From Gautieria morchelliformis (Eukaryota > Basidiomycota > Agaricomycetes > Gomphales > Gomphaceae): a stretch of 64,000 nt of DNA. Positions 22,391 to 33,720 of the stretch are shown one piece after another. Position 1 is the stretch's first letter, and each line of letters starts with the position of its first letter. Made by a program: the position numbers and the translations under genes. The stretch covers positions 22,792-86,791 of the forward strand of contig WHVA01000478.1 in the NCBI GenBank assembly GCA_015179125.1, written 5' to 3'. Below the pieces are notes generated by a model. The model saw nothing but the letters and a program-made list of their open reading frames with translations, ran no database searches and had not been told where the DNA came from.

Positions 22391-23315
22391 AATGCTTACA
22401 TAAAGTTATTTGTCAGCCTGTGCACTTCTACTTTAGACAAGGTGGATACCCATGCTTTGCACAGGGGTGTAGGTCAAACACATCGGTAAGGTCAAACACA
22501 CCAGCAAGGTCAAACACATTGGGTAAATCAAACTTGGGTTAAGTCAAACATGTTCAGATAAGAAATTTTCATTCAGATAAGTAAAACTCATCTTATTGAT
22601 TGAAAGTAGCTCTAAATAACACATCAAGGTAGGTAATGTTATGACCATGCCACTCAACCAAATCTGGTACCTCCACACCTCCTCGGACTCTATTCTGCAA
22701 CATCTGCACTTTGGCCTTTTGATCCCCTTGTTCTTTCCTATTCACATACTTCCCCTTATGACTCTATTCACCGGCCTTCCCTACTTGACCCTTAGTGCAA
22801 GTCTGGAGCATCAGGAGTTCCATTTGTTCCGCTATCAATTAGACTTACATGCCCCTTGTTCTTTTGACTATTATTGTTAGTTCTACCCTGCACCCCCTTG
22901 TAGTTCCTCTTGTTCCCCATTAGTTACTTACTCCATTTATCCTAGTTACTTTCTCCTGCACTGGAATTGCTTACCTCTACCTTCTGACATGTTGTCTCAG
23001 CTCTTTGTATAAAACCCAGTCATGTATGCCTCTGTTCTACAATCAGATAATCGACTTCAATATGTGACTCCCTTTGCACTGTTTCCTGAAGGCGTCTCTA
23101 TCTCTCTGACCTCCATCTTCCAACTGGATTTCTGATATCCAACTTAACTTGATTCTTGAACACTTACCTCTTCAGTTACAATACTCAACCTCTTCTGACT
23201 TCTGATCTCCAATCTTCAAAATACTTAGCATGATAGTTGGGGGTGCAACATATAAGTTGAAGCCACTGTCCTTGAAGATCCAAACTCCAGGATGACTCTA
23301 CACATTTCTCCCATG
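22391..23315. other. non-coding stretch with GGTCAAACACA repeats
   Basis: No convincing gene. At about 22470-22550 there are four or five imperfect copies of (A)GGTCAAACACA spaced by about 20 bp. The rest is pyrimidine-rich unique sequence with only short, unsupported open frames (for example 22641-22880). Confidence 0.5.
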
Positions 23316-23319
23316 TCAG

Positions 23320-23815
23320 TGTGTCCCCTACCTCACCCATAGCATGTCCTCATGTGTAGCATGTCCCCAATGTGTAGTGTGTCCTCAAGTATAGTGTGCG
23401 TAGCAACTCCCTGAAGTATAGTGTGTGGAGCATGTCCCCCCACATAGCATGTCCCCAAGTATAGTATGTATAGTATGTCCTCAAGTATAGTGTGCATAGC
23501 ATGTCCTTTGTTTGTAGCCTGTCCCCCAAGTATACCATGCATATAATGTCCCTCGTTTGTAGTGGTTTCCCCAGGTATAGCATGCATAGTGTGTCCCTTG
23601 TTTGTACCGTGTCCCCCAAGTGTATCATGTGTAGCATTTCCCCACATGTCACATGTACTGTGTCCCTAAAGTATAGTGTGCGTGTCCCCATGCATGGCAT
23701 GTTGCCATATAGTGTGTGTGAACTTGTCCCTTGTTTATAGCGTGTTGTCCTATAGCATGCATAGTAGTCCCTTGTATGTAATATGTCCCTCATGTGTAGC
23801 ATATCCCCAAGAGCC
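23320..23815. repeat. degenerate minisatellite (GTATAGTGTGCATAGCATGTCCC type)
   Basis: About 500 bp of imperfect repeats with the recurring words 'TAGCATGTCCC', 'CCAAGTATAGTGTG' and 'CCTTGTTTGTA', unit roughly 25-35 bp, ending at the unique sequence 'AAGAGCCTCAAAG' near 23810. The open minus-strand frames here (23333-23802) are by-products of the repeats. Confidence 0.8.
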
Positions 23816-24330
23816 TCAAAGTGAATATTGTAGGGGCAAGAGAAAATAAATAAATGTCAGAGGGTTTACAATGAATAATACAGAAATAGACTTACTTATA
23901 TTTGTAAGGTCATTGATATTTAGCAAAGTCAGAGAAATTTGTTCATATCTATGTTTGAGAAGAACTGTAAGTATGGCACACTACAAAATTGGGCCCACAC
24001 TATGGAGCTAGGGGGGACTCTACACGCCTACAAGTCCTACGTGGGGTACATACCATTCCATAATATCCCCTGTTTTTCCTGATGCATGTCACGGGAGGTG
24101 AACTGACGTTTGGAGTAGATGGGTAAAACACGTGGTAATGCCATGAAAAATGAGGGAGTGGATGGTGTGGGCAGAAAGACATGTGCATACCATGTAAAGA
24201 CGACGAAGTCAGGTTGTCCGTTTCCGTGTCATCTCATTGTGTCGTGTCGGGCGCTGGTTGAGCATCCAACATCGTCTTGCTGCATGGACCCGAAAATACC
24301 TGTACCCGGATGGAAACTACCGGATGCAGT
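23816..24330. other. non-coding stretch, nothing recognised
   Basis: AT-rich unique sequence up to about 24000, then mixed composition. No domain-bearing frame, no LTR boundary and no repeat was found. Confidence 0.4.
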
Positions 24331-24336
24331 TCATGC

Positions 24337-24390
24337 TTTAGTCAGCTTGAGCTGAGGAGCTTGGGATGAAGCTCCCGGCCTGTGACTAAA
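24337..24390 (+). ncRNA. stem-loop RNA candidate upstream of the hammerhead
   Basis: An 8-bp outer stem TTTAGTCA (24337-24344) with TGACTAAA (24383-24390) encloses a perfect 7-bp hairpin GGAGCTT (24356-24362), loop GGGATG, AAGCTCC (24369-24375). No open frame covers it. It precedes the hammerhead-like fold by about 130 nt, and both may belong to one structured transcript. The perfect pairing is seen directly; transcription is inference. Confidence 0.35.
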
Positions 24391-24523
24391 CACACCACCA
24401 ACCATACACTTCCCGCTGGTGGGTCAGGAGTGCCATAGTGGCCTCTGTTTGGATGGTGATAGGCACCGTTCACTCCCACTAGTCAAGGCTCAGAAGCGAC
24501 TCCTAAACAGGTCTGGAAGGGCG

Positions 24524-24579
24524 AGCAGTAGGGGTAGTGGTATCCCCCTGATGAGAGCTTTCATCGGCTCGAAACCGCT
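24524..24579 (+). ncRNA. hammerhead ribozyme-like motif (type III topology)
   Basis: The conserved core is complete: CTGATGA (24548-24554) and GAAA (24571-24574). Stem II is GAGC/GCTC (24555-24558, 24567-24570) with an 8-nt loop. Stem I is GGGG/CCCC (24531-24534, 24544-24547) with a 9-nt loop. Stem III is AGCAGT (24524-24529) with the last A of GAAA plus CCGCT (24575-24579), giving 5 of 6 pairs with one A/C mismatch and the required U-A closing pair. Predicted cleavage is after A24530 (GUA site). The long-known family cuts its own RNA and is often found in retrozymes, Penelope-like elements and circular RNAs. Whether it is active or transcribed is untested. Confidence 0.5.
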
Positions 24580-24668
24580 ACACACCCGTCTCCCCTAGCA
24601 ATCCTCTTCCCTACCAGCAGAAGCCCAATCTTTGGAGACGGCTGTCTGCGGTAGGTGCAAAGGGTGTG

Positions 24669-24883
24669 TGTAAATAACCTGTGTATCTACATGTACAATA
24701 GTTATTACATAATTCCAGTGGGCCCCTTAGGGACCCACTGTATAGTTTATGCGTGGGAACCGGCCAGCGGTCCCCATCGCATCTTACTCTTACCTGTCAC
24801 TACGTAGCATTCAGAATACCACTCATTGGTCAAGTTCTGTAGTGCCCCTGTGATACAAGGTTCTAAGATTGACACCCTTTACA
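24669..24883 (+). repeat. gypsy-B2 5' LTR (215 bp)
   Basis: TGTAAATAACC to CACCCTTTACA, matching the reverse complement of the B1 LTRs with scattered differences. It is followed by CTTTTTGAACTATCC as in B1. No partner LTR remains, so no target duplication can be checked. Confidence 0.88.
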
Positions 24884-25021
24884 CCTTTTTGAACTATCCT
24901 GCGGTTGATTGCCACGCGACCAACCGATAGTGGATTCGAAGCAATCTTGAAAAAGATCGCTGCATCGACGACTAAACATCGTTGAGACCCTCCAGTAGAC
25001 CCTCTACTGTCGGCTGCGAGC

Positions 25022-27700
25022 ATGATGATTCCACCCAGTCGAAGATAGACACGAGTGACGAGCTTGAGGTCCACGCCCCAGGCGCAGCCCAGCGACACGA
25101 CAGCTGATGCTACCCTGGACCAAGAGTCCAGGACGATAGAAGACAGAGACATTGTAGATCTCACCGCCCTCGTTCCCCCAGTAGAAGACGAGGAAAACCC
25201 CAACCATGTCTCATCGAGCATGGCCGAGGAAGAGACGACGCTGGGCAACGAGCCGGTGCCGCCCCCCCATTCCTCTCTGCCCAGAGACAAAGGAAAGGGC
25301 AGAGAGGTCTCGCCGTCATCAGACAGCAGAGCAACAACGTTGAGGCGGGCACAAAGCCACAACTCGAACTGACGCTCACGAAGTAGAGCGACGACTATCG
25401 TCCCTGAAGGAGGACGACGGCAAAAAAGACGAGCCCCAGACGATGGTCAGGACTCAGAATACTCGAGCTCAAGTCGCAAGAGCTCGAGGGCTCACGCCAT
25501 CAACCACGAGACGGCAGAGGCCCTGAACAAACAGGTGCAGGCTGCGCTGCACCGAAGCACGCTGACGCGCCACAAGCACGATCAGCTGGCATCGCAGCTT
25601 GACAACACCACCGCCGCCCTAATGGCAATCCGCAAGGAACTCCACCAGGTGGAGGAGATCAGGCTGCAAGACGCAGCCACACTGGAGGACGTCCAGAAAG
25701 CCCTCCGCCCACGCAGGGAACGCAACACAACTCATCCGAGCTCGCGACAGTCCGCAGCCAACGAACGCAGTCGCGACGTGGAAGACCCGCGCCGAAAGGA
25801 GCAGGACAAGCAGCGAATGCCGCCACCAGCCATCCCGGTCAAACAGGACGTAAGGTTTGGGAATGAACCTCATGAGCAACCGGCTGCCCCAATGGACAGC
25901 CGTAAAATGATCCAACAGATCATTAGGGATCAGGTCGCCTCAGAGCCTGACTTTGAAACGATGACCGAGAGCTTAGAGCTCGAAGTCGCACACTGGCAGC
26001 ATAAAGAAGCCGCAGCCGCATGCCGCCACACACGGGCACTCGAGCTACTAGCGAACAATGCTGAAGAGACAGTGGCCCACAGCCACACCGCTCAGCTGCC
26101 CGACGAGCAGCTCACACGAGCCGTACAGGATGCACGGCAGGCGCGTGCAGCCTACAACAGCAGGCTGCGGATCCGCAACGCGGGACTGACCGGGGACACC
26201 AGGCACAAAACGCCCCTGGAACCGAGAGCACAAAATGCTCCCGATCCCGAGCCCGATCCGGGCGCAGGGCCCGGCCGCCCGCAAGGCATACAACAGCCTG
26301 CCCCGCGCGGAGTCACAGCCGCACGAATGATCCATGGCCCCAATGGAAGGCCAGGGAATCCCTGACCAGGCCGACATTGTACCAATGGAGACGTACAACG
26401 GGATCACATGAATGATCCGCATGGCGTTAGCAGACGCCGCGGACACAGACGTGGAGAAGTCTGTGCTAGCGAAAGCTGGTGTGAAACTGGCTCACCCCGA
26501 GCCATATGCTGGGGGATCTGACCTCGAAGAGTTTGAAATCTTCGTGGCAGCCATCCTACGATGACTGAAAATGAATTGCCTCCTAGGGCCAACCAGCATA
26601 GACATGCAGGTCGGCTACGTGGGCACTCGCTTCACTGGCGAAGCCCAGGAGTGGTTCCTTCGAAACGTAGAACACTTCGATCGCCAGGTCTGCAGCTGGA
26701 CGCTGGAAACTGTGAGGCAGGGCCTTCAAAAAAGGTTCCTGCACACACTGGCGTACCATCACGCATCGAATAAGTTCGACGCGGTCATGCAGGGCATGAA
26801 AACCGTTCAGGAAATGCTGAATGAGCTCACGAAATACGCAGCACGTATGATACAGCCGCCAGACGATTACACGTTCCGGAGACGGTTCATGTCGGCACTG
26901 CGCAACGAAGTCCTCAAAAAGGGCTATAATGCCGAGAGCAGCTCAATAGAGCAACTCTTCGAGACGGCCCAGATGATCGAGGAGGCATCCCGATACAACA
27001 TGGGGATGCACCGCGCAGAAAGCGCAGCAGCAACGGCAAGCGCTGCCTGGCTCACAGGGAGCAAGCCGTTGACACAAATGGGCCTGACCAGGCCCAGCCT
27101 GTTCTCAAGAAGCAGAACAGGACAACGGCTACCGCCCTCACGCCCAGCACAAGCTGGATGCCCACCTGAAGCTAAACAGCCTCAAGTGTCAGGGTCGTCC
27201 CCATGACCTGCCCCACCAATGAAAACGTTGGGCCGGCCTAACGATCGGCCCAGCGGCAGCCAAAGCAACACCACATGCTTTGAATGCCGCCAACCTGGCC
27301 ACAAGAAAGCAGAGTGCCCCCGGCTTAGGTCCGGTATAAGGACAGCAGCCGCGAGGCACGACGGTGAGGCTGAGGATCCGGAGATGGATCTTGGTCAAAA
27401 TTCTCTTCAACAGATTGATGAAGAGGGGGAGGGTGATCCCCAACCCAACGACACTCCGGACAATGGAGACGCGCCTGCTGAAGAGTGGGACCCCGAGCTG
27501 TCCCAATACTATGAATGGGATGAAGAGGTGGAAGACACCACCTACAGGTCCAGCGCGATCAGATTCGCGCTGGAAGACGAAACCGCCATGAAGGTCATGG
27601 CGGCACGCACATCGGTCACGCCAGACAAGGCAGCCAAGCCGGTGTATCACTGTAGGGGAACAGCTGTTCAACCAGCCCTAGTCTTCTCTTTTTTGTCTTG
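25022..27700 (+). pseudogene. gypsy-B2 gag region
   Basis: Frames 25055-25372, 25535-26365, 26571-27206 and 27219-27701 carry, in order, the same Gag blocks as B1: the charged coiled-coil part ('LASQLDNTTAALMAIRKELH'), capsid core ('SIDMQVGYVGTRFTGEAQEW', 'YHHASNKFDAVMQGM'), and zinc knuckle 'CFECRQPGHKKAEC' near 27280. Frameshifts and stops separate them (for example TGA in 'ILR*LKM' at about 26565). The last ~50 nt, from 27651, are already solo LTR E2. Confidence 0.85.
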
Positions 27701-29107
27701 ACAACATGTAAAAACACAATTGAATAATTAACAGTATCTTTATGCTGTTAATACAACTGGGGAAAGGCTTTTCAAACATTCCTCTAGTTATCTCATATTT
27801 TTCCTTATTTTTCCAAAGTCTCCATGGCTCAAACTACCATTTTTCTGTCATTACAGAGTTGTGGATCCTCCAGCACCCACAACTCTGTTCCGGGCGCTCT
27901 ATTTCAAACTCCGCAGGTCACCTCGGCGGTGGCCGCATTTTCGGACTTATGGTCACCCAAGCACCCGCAAGTCTGGCAGGATGTCTCTCAGTATTTCCAG
28001 CTGAGTCCCAAACATGCAGCCATAGCAACTGTGCAGCCTGTTTGGCTTCACCAAACAATGGGGATCATGGTCAGTCATGACAACTAGGCTGTACCAGGCT
28101 ATGCTCAGCTGTGCTAAGCAGTGCTCTTAGTAATTATGGCTACAGAGCCCTAATTGGCTCAGAACTGCTTACTCAGCTTCTGAGTGCCAAATACATGGTT
28201 ATCCGGAGATACAGCCTCAATGACTCAGCCAAGCTGTGCCATGACACATGACCCTTTTCAGTGAGTCATTCCTGACAAATCAAGCTCTGATTGGTAGGAA
28301 GCATGGTAGAGTCCCCTGGAAACAGCCAGTGTCTTCCAACCCTTTCTTCTATCTTCCACAAGCTTCTTCCCCCATTCCATTAATAGATAGAAGTTTCTAC
28401 CTGCTTACTAAGCCCTTGTACATTACAATATAAAAGGAGGCCCTTTGCCTGCCATTTGAGCAATCAATCTACCCATCTTCTATCTTACACAGCTTGTGTG
28501 ACTTGCACATCTTACCTAAGTTCCTAACCCGAACTAGAATACTACTCTTGCTTAGAGTAACTATTCTTAGTTAAGCAGTTGCTTTACTGCTTAGCCACTT
28601 AGCCTAACACGCTGGGTGAAACTCTACAGAGTGAGGTTGGCAATCAATTTTCTTGTCAATTAGCACTCCAATACCCGAGACGAGCTGTTCAGTTGATTTT
28701 CCTGTTCAGTGACTTTCACAAGTCAAGTCAAGTTGTGCGCGAAAGCCACTTCACAATACTCTCTTGTTATTGCAGTGCATTGACGTTGGTCAACCCAATC
28801 CACTTACAAACTCTCCTGCGGAGCCTATTCCCTCTTTATTAAAAGGAATACTCTTGGACCCTGATAGTGTCCTTGAACCTACACACTCTTTTAGTTTATT
28901 GTTCAGTGCAGCTAAGAAACACATTGCCTTCCAGCTGTAATAATTTGGACTAGTTATTACACAGACTGCAACCAAGGTACAAATATTTAATTATTTCCGG
29001 AGTTGTGCTGCTGCATTGAACTGGTATTCTACTAGTCGTGTAAATGACATGTTCTGATAGACAGAGGCGTTAGCAATAACACCAAAGTCTTGAAGGGTTC
29101 CAAAACA
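27651..29107 (+). repeat. solo LTR E2 (1457 bp) inside gypsy-B2
   Basis: Starts TGTAGGGGAACAGC and ends GGTTCCAAAACA with the 5-bp repeat ATCAC at 27646-27650 and 29108-29112. The gypsy-B sequence 'GGTGTATCAC/CACCAAAG..' of B1 (near 18165) is exactly what is split here. It is a diverged member of the E family (TATA box TACAATATAAAAGGAGGCC at about 28423-28441). Three E copies in this window are all solo LTRs. Confidence 0.93.
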
Positions 29108-29112
29108 ATCAC

Positions 29113-29616
29113 CACCGAAGTAAACGCAGGACGCGGCCAACACGCCTGCGCAGTGAGAACCGTACCCTATCGGGGTACTGGGAAATAAACGGCGTAAAAG
29201 CCCACTGCCTGCTAGATAGCGGCAGCGAAGGGGTACTGCTATCCCCCAAATTCACACGAGCTACAGGGATGAAGACATTCTCCCTGGAGCAGCCAATCAC
29301 GCTGCAGCTAGCCTGCATAGGCAGCCGTTCCACGATCAACTATGGAACGAACACGACCATCAAATTTGGTCGTGAGACATACGACGAATATTTCGACATA
29401 GCGAACGTCGAATATTACGACGCTATCTTAGGGACACCGTTCCTAAGGAGATTCAGCATAACCCTGGACTTCTCGAGCCCAGGGATGATCCGCAAGGGGA
29501 ACGAAGTGATCCCCACGGGCAAGGTCTCATTCGACGACGACGGATCGACGAATGAGGACAAGGGGCCACGGGTGAGCAGGATCACCCAGGCGCCAAAGCC
29601 TAACCTGGCTCATTGA
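29113..29616 (+). pseudogene. gypsy-B2 aspartic protease segment
   Basis: Reads 'KAHCLLDSGSEGVLLS' (D-S-G present) then 'INYGTNTTIKFGRETYDEY' and 'ILGTPFLRRFSITLDF'. Same length and order as B1 17660-18172. Its link to gag is cut by E2. Confidence 0.82.
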
Positions 29617-29931
29617 AGCCAGGAGGGCGAGTCACGGGACAACTCGTCCTCGAACTCACCCTACAACCGTAGGGAGAGGCGCTCTCACCTAACGGTGAAA
29701 GCGATGGGAAAGAGGAAAGCGGGTCCATGCACCGTGGGACCTAATAGACGCCAACAGCGCCTAATGGCTACTAAGCCAACCACCACCATCATCCTCATGG
29801 ATGATGACCTTCCTCACCTCCGCGAGGAATGGATGGAATGAATCACTGACCTAGTCAGTGGAATTCCATTAGAACTCCCACCACTACAGGAGATCAACCA
29901 TGAAATCAACCTCATCGATCCCAACAAACAC

Positions 29932-32099
29932 ATGTGGTATCGACTACCGAAATGCCCCGAACACTTCCAAGAGGAACTGTCGGCTAAGATAGAACGATAC
30001 ACCACTGCAAAGTGGTGGATTCCGGCAGTCGCGCAGCAGGCAGTGCCCATGCTGTGTGTGCTGAAGAAGAACAGTACATTGCAAACCGTCTTCGATCTGC
30101 GCCAGCAGAACGAGAACATGGTGAAGGACGTCACACCCTTCCCGGATCAGGATATCATTCGCAGCGACATGGCTCGCTGTCAGTATCAAACAAAACTTGA
30201 TATGTCAGAAGCATACGAGCAGATATGGATCCATCTGGATCACGTAGCAAAGACAGCCTTTGCCACGATCCTTGGCACCTTCAGGAGCCAGGTGATACAG
30301 ATGGGGGACTGTAACGCCCCATCAACATTCCAACGGCTGATGACAGCCATTTTCCACGACTGCATATGTCGCTTCATCCATGTATACATGGATGACATCT
30401 TCATATTCTCTCTCTCAATACAAGAGCATGAAGAGCACCTCTACATTGTTTTTGACAGACTGAGGAAGAATCACCTTTTTCTGACAAAGAAAAAGGTGGA
30501 CCTCTATTCCATCTGAATGGAGTGTCTCGGCCATATCATCAATGGCCAAGGGGTACATGCCGATGAGGACAAGATGCAACGCATCCGCGAGTGGCGCAGG
30601 CCACGGACGTTCAATGACGTCCAGTGTTTCCTCGGGCTGGTACAGAATCTGGCACACTACATGCCAGATGTTGGGGCATATACCACCCCACTATCGGGCT
30701 GTGCACGTAATAACCATCCATTCGAATGGACACCACTACTAGACAAATGCTGGCAAAGCATTAAGGCGTTGGCCTGTAAGGCCCCGATCCTGCGTCCAGT
30801 AGATGCAAGGTGCCCAGAGCCGATCTGCGTGATCACCGACGGATCAAAAGCCGGTGTCGGTGCAGTCTACGGCCAAGGTCCTGACTGGAAAACTTGTCGA
30901 CCTGCCGGCTTCTTGTCAAAGAAGTTCAGCGTTGCTCAGCAACACTGCCGGACTCATGAGCACGAGACGATCGCAGTGCTCGAGGCTCTCATGAAATGGG
31001 AGGACAAACTGCTGGGGCAAAGGTTCACCCTCGTCACAGACCACAAAGAGCTCGAGTACTTCAAGACCCAGAAGAGCCTATCTGACCGCCAGGTCAGATG
31101 GTGGGAGTTTCTCTCCCGGTTCAATTTCAACACCGTTCATGTTGACGGTGTAGAGAACAAGGTAGCGGACTGCCTGTTGCGCTACTATGAGAACGACACG
31201 AGTGATGACAATCACCCGGACCACGTCTTCGTGAATGCGGATGCACGTTTAGACCCAGACGGTGAGTTATTGCCCACCAACCGGTATATCGAGCTGAGAA
31301 CAGCGGCGACAAGACGCTCTAAACACCTCGCTGAGAAGACAGAGGCGAGAGTAACAGAATCCGCCACATTAAACGAGGGCTCACCAGAGCCCAGGAACGT
31401 CGCCATGTCACGCGACAACAACGACGATGACGTCAGAGTCATCGCCGCAGGAAATGACGGCGCACCCCTGCACTGGGTTGTTGAGCAAGGCGTAGACCTG
31501 TCTAAGGTCCTACAAGACGCATACCACAGGGACACCATGTTCACAAAGATCATGGCGCACCTGGACGCGCACCCGAGATTCAGGATCCGGGACGGGCTGA
31601 TCTGGACTAAGAACCAGCTCAAAAGAGATGTCATTGCCATCCCCTGCTCTGTTCTTCAAGGGGGAAGGAAGCTGATCGAAATTATCATCGATTGGGCACG
31701 TCAGATAGTCGGCCACTACGGCCATCTGAAGACTTCGAACTACGTTCGAAGAGCATATTGCTGCCCAGGCATGAGCCCAGACATAGAAGCGCTCTGCACA
31801 TCATGCGCGAGGTGTCAGATGATGAAAACTGGACCACAACAGCTCAAAGGCCTACTACACAGCCTACCCATTCCAGATAGGCCGTGGCAGTTGATTGGCA
31901 TCGACTTCATGGGGCCCCTGCCCAAATCCAACGACTGTGACTACCTAATGGTAGTCATCGACCGACTAACGTCGCTCGTACACCTTGTACCAACCACAAC
32001 AAGCGTGGCAGCCAAGGGAGTAGCCTGGCTGTTTCTGAAGGAGGTCGTTCGACTCCATGGAGTTCCCGACTCCATCGTCTCGCACAGAGACTCGAAGTT
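29932..32099 (+). pseudogene. gypsy-B2 RT, RNase H and truncated integrase
   Basis: RT blocks 'QTKLDMSEAYEQI' and 'VYMDDIFIFS' are present. The first frame ends at a TGA (30514-30516) where B1 has CGA for Arg, a CpG change. It resumes at 30517 with 'MECLGHIINGQGVHADEDKM', RNase H 'VITDGSKAGVGAV' (catalytic Asp kept, unlike B1) and 'HETIAVLEALMKW', the connection region, integrase zinc finger 'CTSCARCQM', 'IGIDFMGPLP', and second catalytic Asp 'SHRDSK', where the element is cut. The final Glu motif is absent, so no integrase activity is possible. Confidence 0.88.
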
Positions 32100-33720
32100 A
32101 CTTGGCGGGCCTGCCCTATTCCCCTTCATGGGACAACCCCCCTTGCAACACCCCTCTATACAGATTCCTGCCTCACCTGGCGGGCCTGAGCCTTGTTTAT
32201 CCGCAGGACAGCCTTACCCCTTCGTGGGTCGCCCTTCCCTGTACCAATCCTTCGCACAGCTTTCTGCCCTACTTGGCAGACCTGGACCTTCTCTCCCACT
32301 AAACTCTGACTCATTTTCCACCACTCTTACCCATACCTGTTTTGTCCCTCCAAATAACAACCTTGTCAACTCTGTACCACCGGCATGCTTATTCACATCT
32401 ATTAGCTCCCATTCCGATTCATCCTTCATCCTCCATGTACATCTTCCCGCTCTCTCTCACTCCGTCCCTACTCTCATTGACTCTGGTGCTACTTCCAATT
32501 TTATTGATAGCTCCTTTTCCTCTCGTCCCAGTTTCATATGTACATCGCTCCGTTCGCTGATTGCTCTCTCCCTTTTCAACAGGAAGCCAGCAACTGCTGG
32601 TTTCATTCACGAATATCTAGATACTAGTCTCACTTTCAGCGACTCCTCTTCACAGGACATTTCGCTACTTGTCACAAAGTTACACCCTTCGGCCGCGATC
32701 GTTCTCAGGCTTCCATGGCTTCGCTCTGTGAAACCCACTATCGATTGGGGCTCCCTCTCAATCACCTTTCCTTCCGGCACCGATTCCATGCTCCCACATA
32801 TGACGGTCGCTATGGCCTGTACGATGATTTCCCCACCGGCTATCTTCGACAGTATCCCCGAACTCCACACTGCGTCGATGACTTCACCACCGCCAGTTCC
32901 TGGTTCACATTCATCCCTGCCATCCTTGTGTTACACCCCGAACACAGCGATTGGACCATCTTTCTATGTCCTGGTCCTTCCACTGGATGTCACTTCCTCA
33001 CCCGCTCCTATTCCGAATATTTCTGGTTACGAACAGACGTTCGACGTGGATGGCGAACCATTACATCCATTTTCAGTCACGAAAGAAAGCATAATAGAAA
33101 CCGAACCTATTCGACCAAAAACAGAGCCCATTATGAGTCATTCTTGCCCCTGTACACCATGTACAGAATCGCTGATCGATGACCACCTCCCATTCCATTC
33201 TTCGCCTCCTGATCCACCTCCAACAAAGAGGGCAACACCGCATATAAGCCTAATCAGTGTGTCCACCTTCGAGCTAATCGTGAAACTCAGCAAAGAAGAA
33301 ACCTTCATGTTAAACATGCACCCTACCATCCCTGAACTGACTTCGCTTCACGCTGTAGGCAACGCACCAGCCCTGACTACACTCCTCCATGAAAGCCCCC
33401 TACCAAAGGACGAGTTAGAGATGTTCAGGGCTGTGGTACCAGAGGAGTACCATGACTTCTTCGATATCTTCTCGCATGCTAAAGCCAAAGACTTGCCCCC
33501 ACATCACCCTTATGACCACACCATCAAGCTCGAGAACGATGGCACACCACCTCACGGTCCCATATACCCACTCTCGAACAGTGAATTAGAAGCTCTCCAC
33601 GAATATCTCAAAGATATGCTTGGCAAGGGATTTATCCTCTCCTCCCAATCACCTGGTGGCGCCCCTGTTGTGTTCGCGAAGAAGAAGGATGGCACACTGC
33701 GAATGTGTGTGGACTATTGA
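32100..33720 (+). pseudogene. gypsy-D gag/protease/RT start, fused in frame to gypsy-B2
   Basis: The frame entering from B2 at 32099/32100 stays open to 33720, giving a 1067-codon chimera (30517-33720). The D part begins with imperfect Pro/Gly-rich repeats ('LGGPALFPFMGQPPLQ' and two more), then protease 'LIDSGATSNFIDSSF' (D-S-G at about 32478), and the RT entry 'DLPPHHPYDHTIKLEN' and 'GGAPVVFAKKKDGTLRMCVDY'. The stop at 33718-33720 is TGA where RT normally has the Arg of 'DYRGLN' (a CGA to TGA change). Confidence 0.85.

Larger units (their letters stand above)
24669..32099 (+). mobile_element. gypsy-B2: second copy of gypsy-B, plus strand, 3'-truncated
   Basis: A 5' LTR (24669-24883), gag, protease, RT/RNase H and part of integrase follow in order and align throughout with gypsy-B1. 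It stops inside the integrase catalytic core: after 'SIVSHRDSK' the sequence changes at 32099/32100 to gypsy-D. The 3' half of integrase, the chromodomain tail, accessory ORF and 3' LTR are missing. Solo LTR E2 interrupts the gag-protease junction. B2 is more diverged from B1 than the B1 LTRs are from each other, so it is an older insertion. Confidence 0.92.

Noticed and set aside
23333-23802. Open frames over 23.3-23.8 kb
   Set aside because: By-products of the degenerate minisatellite.
24544-24581. Alternative hammerhead pairing using GTAGTGGT (24535-24541) with ACCGCTAC as stem III
   Set aside because: Eight pairs form, but no room is left for stem I between the cleavage site and CTGATGA; the GGGG/CCCC stem I model satisfies all three stems.
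1067-24883. LTRs at 1067/21424 and 24669 as one element with inverted LTRs
   Set aside because: The first two are a direct pair with a shared GTTAG duplication; the third belongs to a separate plus-strand copy followed by its own gag.
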